Assembly: GCA_029531795.1 (NCBI GenBank)
Contig: JAPEIS010000011.1
Location: forward strand, 1,178,001-1,242,000
From: Sclerotinia nivalis
Lineage: Eukaryota; Ascomycota; Leotiomycetes; Helotiales; Sclerotiniaceae
Length of the DNA: 64,000 nucleotides
Reading direction: 5' to 3'
Positions 49,601 through 59,966 of this stretch are shown here, in pieces. The position numbers and the translations under genes were made by a program. The notes under the pieces were generated by a model. The model was not told the DNA's origin. It saw only the letters and a list, made by a program, of their open reading frames with translations, and searched no databases. Numbering within the stretch: the first letter of the stretch is position 1; every line of letters starts with the position of its first letter.

Positions 49601-50769
49601 GAAGAATTCAACGAGCTTTTACCGTGTAAACACCTGTACACTTATCTCTATCAAAAAATTGTCCGCCGTGTCAGCAAAAATGACGGTCCAAAGTAGTCAG
49701 GTACATGTGCGAGCCGGTAATAAATATCTTCATAATGATTGGTTGGAAGATGATCGAAAGTACGAGAAAATACTCAGTTACCAAAGCTACCAACGAATGG
49801 AAAGGGAGAAGACTTCGGGATAACTTCTAAAATGGGAATTGGAAGTTGTTAGTTTCTCTACTCTACCGGATAAAAATGAGTGTAAAGTCATCACCGACCA
49901 GCCACTTATTTAATCAACTCTCAGACTCTCAGATTTCAATATGCCTGGGAGTTGGAGATTCTCGTGTTGGGTGACTTGGACTGAATATTCGGACGAAAAC
50001 AGATATCCTATCAATCAATAAATCTCACCCATGACGCAGATCTAAGCGTACAAGTGGGTTGTAAGTTGTCAAGTGTGGACAAATTGACTTCAGAGCGGGG
50101 GAAAAAAGTGGAAAGTACCTCAGATAGTGGGTGAAAAATCGGAATCAGATATCCGGAGTCGAAGAACAGATTCCTTTCTGGTCTTTCCTTTATTCTATTT
50201 TCTATACCATCTTACGGCACTTACCCAAGCATTAACCGGTATATCGCATTCACGAACATCGAACATGGAACATGGAATCTTTTCTTTTCTTTTCTTTTCT
50301 TGAATATCAAATGAGTAATAATCAAGCCACATCGTACTGGTAGCAAGCACCAATTGAGCAGTGGCTAGTTCTTTGATATCTCATTGGAGCGAAAGAGAGA
50401 AGTTTTCCACGCTAAGTTTACTATACGAAGAGTTAAGAGTATCTCAATTTTCATTCTTATTTTCATTATGACCCGAAGTATAGGTATCGATATATGCATA
50501 CCAAGCCTGACCATGGGCTGTACATGCAGTAGTAACTTCTTCGTTTGTGGAGGCTCGTAAAAGTTTATCAAGGTCAAAAACTTAAAAACTTATTCCCAAG
50601 TGGGTGAGGGTGAAAGTTCAATCCGATTAGATACGATGTGATTTGATGATGAGGAAGATGATGATACCTTGATAGTACAACACGATAGTACATGGTAAAT
50701 CCATTCATTGGGTCATTTTGAAGAGGGTGGAGGTGTGAATTGTGTGAATTGTGTGAATCGGGAAAAGTG

Positions 50770-50797
50770 CAGCCAGCCAGCCAGCCAGCCAGCCAGC
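50770..50797. repeat. (CAGC)7 microsatellite
   Basis: Seven uninterrupted CAGC units in non-coding DNA, about 480 bp upstream of the wall-protein start codon. Confidence 0.9.
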
Positions 50798-51096
50798 AAG
50801 GCGCGCAGTTTGGTAACTTGGTCGTTCTTTCCTCATTCACACATACTAGGTAGATAGTGGGTATTTCCACGGCGCAACAACTTCCTTCGTACCTACCTTT
50901 CTAATACCTACCTAGTAGTATTTACCTACCTACCTCATTTTCAACTTCACTCACCTTTTACATAATCTTGTCCTGAGTGACTAAAATCAAAAATAATACT
51001 AATGCATGCAACTTGTACCTGCCTGCCTGTTTGCATACAAATGTCAACAACTACTTAATAAACTCTGCATCCCCATCTTCATCTAAATTTTATCTT

Positions 51097-51135
51097 CCTC
51101 TCTCACTCTCTCTCTCACACACACACACACACACA
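51097..51135. repeat. (CT)n(CA)n compound microsatellite
   Basis: CT-rich run (about 51097-51116) passing into (AC)10 (about 51115-51134). It lies 140 bp upstream of the wall-protein start; CT-rich tracts near transcription starts are common in strongly expressed filamentous-fungal genes, so it may be part of the core promoter or leader. Confidence 0.85.
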
Positions 51136-51275
51136 TCACAACAACCACATTCGTTCAGGTTTTGTCACATCAATCTCATCTCTCAATCCTCTCATCAACA
51201 TAATATCTTAATATCATCCCACTTTCGTTATTGTAATAATACAATATCACAGTCGTTCAAGAAAAATAAGAAAAT

Positions 51276-53041
51276 ATGAAGACATTTCAATCGCTCATCA
51301 CAGCCTTCGGGCTTCTTGCCGTAGTCAACGGCCAAAAGTACTCCAATGGTACCGGTATCGCGTATACGGTGAGTTTCAATTCTTCATTGATATCGATTGA
51401 TATTACTTGCTTCCTAACGTCGCGTGTGCTGACTCTTCATCTCTTGCAGACTATCACTACTGATATCTATACCACTGTCTGCCCATCTGCCACCACTTTC
51501 TCCATGGGATCTAAGACTTATACCGTCACTGATTCTACTACCTTGACCATTACTGACTGGTAAATTTTCCGATTGAAATCCTTCGATCAAAGTACTAACA
51601 ATTCAATCTAGCCCTTGTACATACTCTACCACCATTGCCAAGACTGTTCCAACTGTTCCAGCATCCTCGTCAACCAAGCCAAGCAGCTCTATTCCCTCGG
51701 TTCCAGCTTCATCGAGTGTTTCCAGCAGCGCTTCCTCGGTGATCACCAGCAGCGCGTCTGTTCCTCTTGGTACTGGACCAACCTCGAAGCCTGTCAAGCC
51801 AACCGAGACCGAGCACACAACATGGACTACATACACCACCGACATTCTTACAACTGTGTGCCCTACTCCAACTACATTGACTATTGGATCCAAGACATAC
51901 ACTGTCACCAAGTCAACTACTTTGACCATTACCGACTGCCCTTGTACCGTTAGCAAGCCACATCCATCCAGCACTTCGGTCCCTACTACCCCATCGTCCA
52001 GCGAGAGCAGCATTAAGTCTACATCTACACCAAAGACCACCGTCATTGTTCCCCCTCATGCTAATTCCACATTCTCTGCTCCTACTGCTCCTGCTCCACC
52101 AAAGACTACCCCAGTCGTCTGGACTACTACTGTCGTCAGCAGCTATACCACTTATTGCCCCTCTCCCACCACCGTCGCTATTGGTAACCACACCTACACT
52201 GTCTCATCTGCCACAACTTTAACTGTGACAAAGTGGTATGTTCTCCATTTTCCCTTCAATCCAGTCAAAGCATGCTAATAATGTCTGCAATAGCCCATGC
52301 ACAGTCAGCTATACCTCAAGTGTTCCTTCTTACACTGCCCCGGTTGTTGTCCCTACACCAAGTACTATCACCGTCTCCTACTTGACCACCTACTGCCCTG
52401 AGCCAACCACCATTACCGTCAGCTCAGTCCCCCACACAATCACAGCTCCGGGTACTGTTACCATCCCAATTGTGACTGTCTCGGTGTCGACTCCAGTTTA
52501 CCAGACTACTCCATCTGCAAAGCCAACTCCAAGCACCATCACCGTCTCCTACTTGACCACCTACTGCCCTGAGCCAACCACCATTATCATCAGCTCAGTC
52601 CCACACACAATCACAGCTCCTGGAACTGTTACCATTCCAGTCGTCACGGTCAGCGTCGGAACCCCTGTATACGTCACACCACTCCCATCTGCACCAAGCT
52701 CTGCACCAGTTGTTTCTGTTGGCACTCCAATTTACCAGACTCCTCCGGTCGCTAGTGTCCCAGTTGCCAGCGTTCCAGTCGCTAGTGTCCCAGTCGCTAG
52801 TGTCCCTGTCGCTAGTGTCCCTGTCGCCAGTGTCCCTGTCGCCAGTGTCCCAGTTGCTACCGTTCCAGTACCAACTTCCCCAGCAGCAACTTCTTCCCAA
52901 GCTACCACTTTGGCATCAACACCTGGTACCGTCGCCAGCGCTACCTCATCTCCCCCCGCTCAATTCACTGGTGCTGCCATGAAGGTTGATGCTGGTTTCG
53001 GTGCTATGGCCGTTGCTGGTCTCGCAGCCTTGTTGATGTAA
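51276..53041 (+). CDS. Repeat-rich GPI-type cell-wall protein, 524 aa
   Basis: Exons 51276-51368, 51450-51559, 51612-52235 and 52294-53041. Signal peptide MKTFQSLITAFGLLAVVNGQ. Three modules share TTDIxTTVCPxPTTxxxGSKTYTVTxxTTLTITxCPCT (residues about 32-70, 115-160 and 210-250), each ending in CPCT; introns 2 and 3 split the Cys codon of CPCT at the same point, so exon structure follows the module. Ser/Thr/Pro-rich linkers separate them. Two further copies of a 57-residue module (PSTITVSYLTTYCPEPTTIT, period 171 bp) follow, then eight VASVP pentapeptides. The C-terminus has a small-residue site and hydrophobic tail (DAGFGAMAVAGLAALLM), fitting GPI attachment. It resembles fungal wall proteins of the clock-controlled protein 6 type. 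Likely a heavily O-mannosylated wall or adhesion protein. Confidence 0.9.
52358..52700 (+). repeat. 171-bp in-frame tandem repeat, two copies
   Basis: Copy 1 starts at 52358 and copy 2 at 52529, each coding PSTITVSYLTTYCPEPTTIT followed by SSVPHTITAPGTVTIP. A few substitutions separate them, for example ITVSS against IIISS. The repeat is part of the wall-protein coding sequence. Confidence 0.85.
52748..52867 (+). repeat. 15-bp coding minisatellite, eight units (VASVP)
   Basis: Eight tandem 15-bp units of the form GTCGCTAGTGTCCCA, coding VASVP seven times and VATVP once. Units differ at synonymous sites (GCT/GCC, AGT/AGC, CCA/CCT). Being a multiple of three, copy-number change keeps frame. 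Confidence 0.95.
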
Positions 53042-53459
53042 ATTTCATGATCATGACTATTTCCTCGTTCTCTAACAAATCAACGATAATGAGATAATTG
53101 GTATCTAGATGGGGTATCTAGACAGGGGATGGAGGAGTAAAGGACACAATCATTTCCAAGGACATGGGTAACACCCTTCCTTATTTTTTTCTTCTTTTCT
53201 TCCACTATTGGTGGATCAAATATTTTTGGACCTCAAACAAAGTTGCTCATATTGCTCATATCACGTCCTCGATAATTCAAAATTCAATTCTCAGATAGAT
53301 ATACTATAGTCGCTCGGATACAATGGATCTTTGCTCTATACAAAAAATAATACAAAATGAAATTTCGAACCTCATCCTTTTAAGAATTTTTGTCATTATG
53401 ATGAAGACTCCTTGATATTCAAAAGTGATTGATATGATGATGATATATTTGCTGTCGTT

Positions 53460-54515
53460 TTACTGTAGGTTTCCGACAGGATCGACTCCTTGCGTACACA
53501 TAATCGCCCTCAATTTCCTCACCTCTTCACCATCCACCTCCTCTCCCTCTCCCGTAACAGCACTACTATGAAACCACTGCGCCCCCGTCTCATCAATTAA
53601 TTCGTTTATATTGTGACTGCGCACGCCACCACCTACAATGATCTCAATGCGTCCCGCTGCTTGCTCGACCAATTTTCGAATTTGCGCCTTCCCTTGTACG
53701 GAAGTGGGGGAGCCGCCGGAAGTGAGAAGAGAGGTGAAGGAAAGATTTATGAGCTTTTTTGGGTGGAAGGGAGGGAGGTGGTTAGTTGGGTTTGGGGGAT
53801 TGGGGAATAGAGGAAGGAGGGGAGGTAGGAGGGGAGGAAATGAGGGGAGGGGTTTATAGGAAAGGGGAGGGGAAATGTGGTTGGGGAGTTAGGTAATGGG
53901 AAGGGGAAAGAGAAAGAAAACTCACAACTTCTAACTGTTCACCCATTCTCTCCTTCTCAATCCGATCAAAAGCTCGATGAAATGTACAGCGGACTTTTTC
54001 CCCATCATTTCCTTCTCGTGCGATTTTTAGCAATTCGCGACATCGCTCTTGGTCGATTATTAAACTTCCTTTCTTATCTTGAGAGTCTTCTTTGTGAGGA
54101 TGATCATGATCATGAGGATGAAGATCATCATCTTTAAGAATTCCAAATACAAATCCCCTCACTCCTAATCCTTTAAATACCCGAATCTCCTCTTTCATCT
54201 TCTCGAATACGTCGTTTTGTACGCGGAAATCATCGGAAGGACCATCGCTGGGGTTATTGTTGGGCTGGGGGCGGATCATTAGGTTTATTTTTTGGGATGC
54301 TGATAACGGGGGATTATCCTCTTCATTGTTTTCCTCTTCTGGCGCTGAAAAGTGGTTTTGCGAGAGCACGGATGAGATGTACTGGTAATCTTGGATAGAA
54401 GGTGTTAGTCCGTCGTGGGATTTTTGCGAACAGAGTTCTATGCGGTGCGCGCCGGAAGTGAGGGCGAGGAGGGCGGAGGTGGGGGTGAAGGTTGCGAGTT
54501 CGAGGGAGGGGGCAT
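53460..54515 (-). CDS. CutC family protein (copper homeostasis-type), about 295 aa, start region irregular
   Basis: Two exons on the minus strand: from about 54515 to 53926, and 53753-53460, with a 172-nt intron (donor GTGAGT, acceptor AAAAAG). CutC TIM-barrel blocks are clear: LELATFTPTSALLALTSGAH, RIELCSQKSHDGLTPS, KINLMIRPQ, MKEEIRVFKGLGVRGFVFGI, CTFHRAFDRI, LTSGGSPTSVQGKAQIRKLV and GRIEIIVGGGVRSHNI. Between beta strands the protein has a His/Asp-rich insert (DDDLHPHDHDHPHKED) not part of the usual barrel. The family is historically tied to copper tolerance, though its biochemical role is unsettled. The nearest ATG (54513-54515) is one base out of frame with the conserved text, and the conserved frame runs upstream without ATG to a stop beside 54721. 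C5, A6 and C10 homopolymers sit at the break, so an indel or sequencing error is possible. Convergent with the wall-protein gene. Confidence 0.85.
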
Positions 54516-55475
54516 TTTTTGGGGGGGGGGTTTTTTGAAAAAGGGGGAATGGGGGAGGGGGGGTTGTGGGCTTTTTTGGGTGAGGGAGGTTTGAGGGGAA
54601 GTAGGATGAGAGTTGGGGAAGGGAAGAGATGTGGATAATGAGAACTTGAGAGAGGAGGGATGGTGGGGTTGGGGTTGCGGGGTGAATGAAGCTTGGATAT
54701 ATTTGTTTGTATCTACCTACCTAGTATCTACCTCCGTAAATGTGATATGATAAGATAGGTCAGGGATATGCTTTTTATAAGAAAGGACCTAGTAATTTAT
54801 TTTCTTTTCGAGGATTACCTAGTACTTACTTCTTTTTCGATCTCGCGTTTTTTGTTTGATGTGGAAGGGAAAAGGAGGGGGAATGTTTTTGATTGTTGGT
54901 TGGAGCTGATTTGAGCTGATTCGAGACAACTTGAGAGAAAGAATTGGATTTTAGAAGATTATATTTGTTGGTAGAAAAGAGAACTATCTGATTATAAGAC
55001 ATGAGAATTCTTTAGAATATCGTGTTTATCGATGTAAGGAAGAGAACTGAGTATTGTATTTCAGAATATCATATTTATTGCTACAAGAAAGAGGACCAAG
55101 TATTATATTCCAGAGTATCGTAAGTTAAATTTGTGGATTCATTTAAACGAGATTCATAAAAACCATCTCATTCCAAAACTTTCAAAGATTATTACTTTTG
55201 TGTGCCTATATACCCGAACTATCTAGCACTTTTTAAAATGCTCCTACATTCCCCGTAATCACCCACATCTAACCAATCCAAACCAGAAACTTCTAGCTCT
55301 GCCAACGAATCATATATAACATACACGTCCGTACCTACCGAACGCATAATCCAGAGAATGAAAACACAACCACATTCCCTAAGATTACCGTTCCTGATTC
55401 CAACGTTCCGAAATTGTACTTTACACGCGCATTGCCTTAGAGCTAGCGCCAGCACCAGTACCAGCAAACTTCAAT
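54516..55475. other. Divergent intergenic region upstream of CutC and the alpha-kinase
   Basis: Strongly strand-asymmetric: purine-rich G tracts at 54520-54680 (including G10 at 54521-54530), then AT-rich. Several TACCTAG-type motifs lie at 54712-54735 and 54787-54828. No coding sequence is supported. Confidence 0.5.
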
Positions 55476-56370
55476 ATGTCTCATCGACGTATGAACGAGT
55501 CCAGCAAAGCTACAGTCGATACCTCTAAAATCTTTGCTTCTGGAACATTTAAGAATGTTTGGGTATGCTATTTATTACTTACCATACTTCTTTTCAATCT
55601 CACTGCCCACTCTCTTTTTCCTCGCGAATTTCAATGCTAACTCGTTTACTAGGCGGGTCGATACATAGAGGGTCAAAGGATTGGACAAGAATGTGTTTCC
55701 AAAGAATTCAAGACGGGCTCCGTAATCGAAGAGCATTATTTCGAGGAAGAACTCGAGATCATCCGACGCACACAAGAGATCGTGGATGGTTTTCACGCGG
55801 CGAGGATTATTGGTGGTCGAGATATCATCGTCAATACGCCTTCCATCTGGACTTATGCAGCGGGTGCAGGACCGAAGACTGGACATAAATGTTTGGTGGA
55901 GCCGATGATTGAGAATTTCGAAAAGTTTAATAGTAATACTGGGTGGACGAGTCGGGATACTGTGTGGAATGATGCTATGCAGGCTTTGAGTCACTTTTCC
56001 TATCATGATTCGGGTAGGGAGTACTTGTTGTGTGATCTTCAAGGAGGTTCGTATAGCGATGGATAGTAAGTTCTCTTTTTTATATGTCGTTCCTTGCCCG
56101 GTGGAATCAACATCTCCTAACGCAGAAATCAGTATCCTCTCCGACCCAGTCATCATGTCCCGAGCACAAGATTGCGGACCAGCAGATTTGGGACTCGATG
56201 GAATCGAGTCTTTCTTCCAGCGACATCGCTGTGGTCAATTCTGCAATCGGAATTGGATGAAGCCTGGTATTACTGGGAGAGTTCCTATCCCCATGCGTCA
56301 AGGAACGAGTATGGTTGCACGTCTTCCGACACGCCAAAGTCGTAATCCTTTGTCGAGATTGAGTGAGTGA
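55476..56370 (+). CDS. Small alpha-kinase (MHCK/EF2K family) protein, 245 aa
   Basis: Exons 55476-55562, 55653-56065 and 56133-56370. After a 25-residue polar leader the protein is almost entirely an alpha-kinase catalytic domain: ASGTFKNVWAGRYIEGQRIG, VSKEF with the probable ATP-binding Lys46, EEHYFEEELEIIRRTQEIVD, LVEPMIENFEKFNSNTGW, MQALSHFSYHDSG, CDLQGG with the presumed catalytic Asp157, GPADLGLDGIESFF (182-195) and the zinc-site signature HRCGQFC (Cys200, Cys204). All core motifs are kept, so it is probably active. Unlike eEF2 kinase there is no calmodulin site or Sel1 repeats, and no WD40 or channel domain. Alpha-kinases are a family unrelated in sequence to ordinary kinases and have multiplied in some filamentous fungi with mostly unknown substrates. 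The Arg/Pro-rich tail (residues 210-245) has no known motif. Confidence 0.9.
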
Positions 56371-58575
56371 GTGGATTGATTATTGATGTTGTGAGAAAGA
56401 GAGAAATGGGAAGAGAATGGTTATCTGATCTTCTGGTTGTATAGCTGTTTGGTGGTTTAGGGGAAATGCTATTTGTGAGGTTGTAAAGGTAATCTTGCTT
56501 GAAGATTTACCATTGGCCATAGCTACTAGCTAGAGAAAATAGGACCTAGAAAATCATTTTCCATGTTCTGGAGAACTACCTAGTAGCTTCGAATTTGGCA
56601 ATGGATTAAAAGAACATCGGTGACACTTCCACCTCCTTGATTAATGTGATAAAAATGATTGAGTGATTTCGTAAACTCAATAAAAGGTTATAGGTTATTT
56701 TGGAGCTGGAAAAACTATTCTTATAAGAGATTTGGTGGATGTAGAGTATGTTTTGTTTTGATAAGATGATAGATATAGATGGGTGAGGTTCAATATTAGT
56801 AGGTAGGAGGTATAAGGTCTTTAAATTTGTGAGTCCTCGATCTCAGAGCTTGTTTACTAACAGATTGGATCGGATGAGGTCATAACCTTAACTACCTAGG
56901 TAGGTAATCAATTAATTCTCCATCTTTTTGGATTCAAAGGTCTGGAATATAATACTCACTTACTACTCACTACTCACTACTCGAGTATACTGCACTATAC
57001 TGTACTATCATTTTGTATAAAAAATATATAAAAATATAAAAAAATAAAATACCAGATCTTCAAAAACTCTCTTAGGTAAAGGGCATTGATAAGATTGATC
57101 CATCATACCCGACCGTTCTTCTCTGACTTCTCATCCCAAAATAATTAACAGAGTTCCTTAACCCATAAGAATATTAGGTATTTTAGCAATCTAGGAGGAA
57201 TGGTGTTTGAGTCGATAAATAAATAAATATCAAGAGCAGCATAAATAGAGAAACAAGAAGAAGTTAATAAATAATATCCATTGATAATCCATCCAACGTG
57301 GGTAAAATACGAGAAGTTATATAAATAAGAATCTTAACCCAGATTCCAAGTATATTCTTCCCAAGCGGAGTTCTAACGATGCAGGACAGAATGCCAAGGA
57401 ACTTGAAGATCGATCTTTATTATCCGCAAATCTGAATCATCATATCGTCTTTCATATCTTATACCTCTTATACCTGTCACTTCTATCATTCTTCTTCCAG
57501 CGTCATCAATCTCTTCTAAGATAAAAGTATCTATTCTTGGGGATTCTTGGCATTTCTTTTTAACTTTTGAGAATGAATCTCACAATGAAATCTCATGAAA
57601 AACAACGAATTTAATTCATCTCCTGCAACCAAATTAATCATCCATTCTGTTGGACTGAGCGCGGGAATGATTTTCATTCAGGATCCTTGTATAGGGTGTC
57701 TTCATCCCCTGGATTTCAATCGAAATTATCTGATTCGATGATATCTCCGTTGAGATCTCCGTTGAGATACCAATATGCCAATTCTTGATCTCCCGTGATT
57801 TTCCCCCTTTTTAGAAATCTGAAACCTAATCTATCCAAATGGGAAATTCAAATTAAATTTTCGACAATGATCTTCCAATCTACCCTTCCGCTCTCCCATT
57901 GAATCCAACAAATCACAAGGGTACTTTGTACACTTCACTACACACATGAATGGTATGGAAGCAACAGAATTATAGAAGTTATACCTTACTAGGATCACTT
58001 TGTACATGCACGTTCCCATAAATTGAAATGATTGGCGTGCGCGTTGCATTCGAATCTTTAATCTTCCCCATTTCTATCTTCATCCGTGAACCACTTAACC
58101 TAACCGTAACCGTTTGTCAATTGCAACCTCCACTTCCTTTAATGTCGTTTCTATTGCTATTGCTATTCCTATTCCTATCCCTACTCCTTTTCCTATTCCT
58201 ATTCCTATTCCTATTCCTATCCCTATTCCTTTCTCATCTCAATTTCAATTTTTCATTTCAGTCTTACTCTTTGACATTTTGAGTATCTCATCACCCTCAT
58301 TCTCTTTCTCATTTTGATTTTGGTCTTTTTTGGTGCAGTTCTTGCACGTTACTCTCCTTCCAACAATCGCAACTCGCCTTTTGATGAAGGCGGATAATAG
58401 TCATTCTTTGAAAATCGCATCACAGAAGTTGAATCTCGATATCAAACTGATCTGATTGGGATTTAATTGTTACCACCCATTCTTTTACGAAATACTCGAG
58501 CACAACCCAACTTTCATTTAAACAAAAAGCAATCATACAATTACCATTCGATACCGGGAAAAAAGAAAGAAAACA
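56371..58575. other. Intergenic with simple repeats, promoter of the CRH gene
   Basis: AT-rich, with the palindrome CTACCTAGGTAG at 56892-56903 and tandem ACTACTC units near 56965. A (TTCCTA)n-type pyrimidine tract at about 58165-58232 lies 350 bp upstream of the CRH start and reads as low-complexity Leu/Phe or Ile/Pro in different frames; I regard it as non-coding. Confidence 0.5.
58165..58232. repeat. (TTCCTA)n pyrimidine hexamer repeat
   Basis: About eleven imperfect hexamers, mostly ATTCCT with ATCCCT variants, upstream of the CRH gene. The tract could influence promoter structure or simply be a hypervariable microsatellite. Confidence 0.8.
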
Positions 58576-59966
58576 ATGCAGTTCAAATCCCTGCTTCTCA
58601 TAGCAGGAGCAACTATCCTCTCACCATTCCTTGTTGAAGCTCAAACTTGGACCACCTGTAACCCTCTCAACCAAACATGTCCCAATGATCCAGCTTTGGG
58701 TACAAATCATACATTTTATTTCAATGCATCATCTACTGTCACCGATTACTACAATATCACCGCTGGAACTCTTGCATATGGTAACGATGGAGCTGAATTT
58801 ACCATTGCCAAACAAGGTCAATCACCTACCATTCAATCTAAGTTTTACATCTTTTTCGGTCAAGTATCCGTGATTATGAAGGCTGCAACTGGTGTAGGAA
58901 TTGTGTCAAGTATTGTGTTGGAAAGTGACGATTTGGATGAAGTAGATTGGGAATTCATTGGAGGTAACAATACTCATGCCGAGACCAATTATTTTGGAAA
59001 GGGAAATACTACCGCTTACAATCGAGCGATCTGGTACCCAACTCCTTCAGATCCAACAGCAAACTTTCATAACTACACTGTCGACTGGACTGCGGAAAGA
59101 ATTCAATGGTGGATTGATGATAGTCTTGTTCGAACACTCGCATATGCCGATGCGCTTGGTGGCAAGAACTTCCCACAAACTCCAATGACAGTTCGATTGG
59201 GGATTTGGTCCGGTGGTGATCCAAAGGGTGATAGTGAAGGAACAATTGAATGGGCTGGTGGAGTAACTGATTTCAGCAAGGCTCCTTTTACTATGTATGT
59301 GAAAAGTGCAGCTATTCAGGATTACAGCACTGGTTCGGAATATCAATGGACTGATAAAACTGGTGATTGGCAATCCATCAAAGTAATCAGGTAGGTTCAT
59401 CAATATGCTTCATGATATTAAGAAAAGGACGCTAATAAAACTTCTAAAGCGGTAATTCCACCGTCGCAAAAGTTATCACCAAAAACGCAACCCCTACACT
59501 GTCCCTAAGCGAAAAATGGGACAAGCTCCCGAAAGGCGCCAAACTTGCCGTCTACTGTGCAGGTGGTGCCGTAGCCGCCGCTCTTATCTCCTTATTCCTC
59601 TTTACTTTCTTGCGTCAACGTCGTAACGGACGCTTAGAACGTGAAGCCTACAACCAATTGATTGAAAAGCAACAACAAGACGACCAGATAGAAATGCACA
59701 ACAAAGGACTTGGCGGCTTTGACAACAATTCAGACGCACCCGGAGGCTGGGGAGATAATCATGGGACTGGATATGTGGGACCTAGTGGTAGCACGAGCGC
59801 GAACGCGATGGCGGGTGGAAGTCCAGTGGTACAGGCGGGTCAGCATGGTCCTAGAAGTCCGACGATGGTTGAGCATAGTGGTGAGATGAGTCCTCAAAGT
59901 GCGGAATTTCCTCAACAGCCGATATTTGGGAGTACTACGAATGGGGGTTCTTACGTGAAGATGTGA
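58576..59966 (+). CDS. CRH-type GH16 chitin-glucan transglycosylase with C-terminal membrane anchor, 443 aa
   Basis: Exons 58576-59390 and 59450-59966. Signal peptide MQFKSLLLIAGATILSPFLV, cleaved near residue 22. The Crh N-terminal cysteine motif TCNPLNQTCPNDP is followed by a GH16 fold; DEVDWEFIGG carries the ExDxE catalytic triad typical of GH16 enzymes (nucleophile and acid/base Glu). HNYTVDWTAERIQWWIDD and RLGIWSGGDP are further Crh signatures. Instead of a GPI signal, the C-terminus has a transmembrane helix (LAVYCAGGAVAAALISLFLF, about residues 315-340), a stop-transfer RQRR, and a 100-residue Gln/Gly/Ser-rich cytoplasmic tail. No CBM18 is present. Role from the family: joining chitin to beta-glucan in the wall. 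Many N-glycosylation sequons (NHT, NAS, NIT, NNT, NYT) are visible. Confidence 0.93.

Larger units (their letters stand above)
44807..51275. other. 6.5-kb region without a supported gene
   Basis: Begins with the secreted-protein promoter. Open frames of 192 codons (48246-48824) and 124 codons (49322-49696) lack motifs, signal peptides and codon bias and are not called. A GC-rich patch at 46540-46660 contains the inverted repeat GGGTTCCTG/CAGGAACCC (46555-46563 and 46600-46608). The right end carries simple repeats and the CT/CA-rich leader of the wall-protein gene. Confidence 0.45.

Noticed and set aside
54538..54720. Pro-rich in-frame extension upstream of the CutC domain
   Set aside because: The frame is open only because the strand is pyrimidine-rich; it contains no ATG, so it is not called as coding.
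58028..58317. Leu/Phe/Ile/Pro repeat open frames at the TTCCTA tract
   Set aside because: A microsatellite that stays open in several frames at once; there is no independent evidence for translation.
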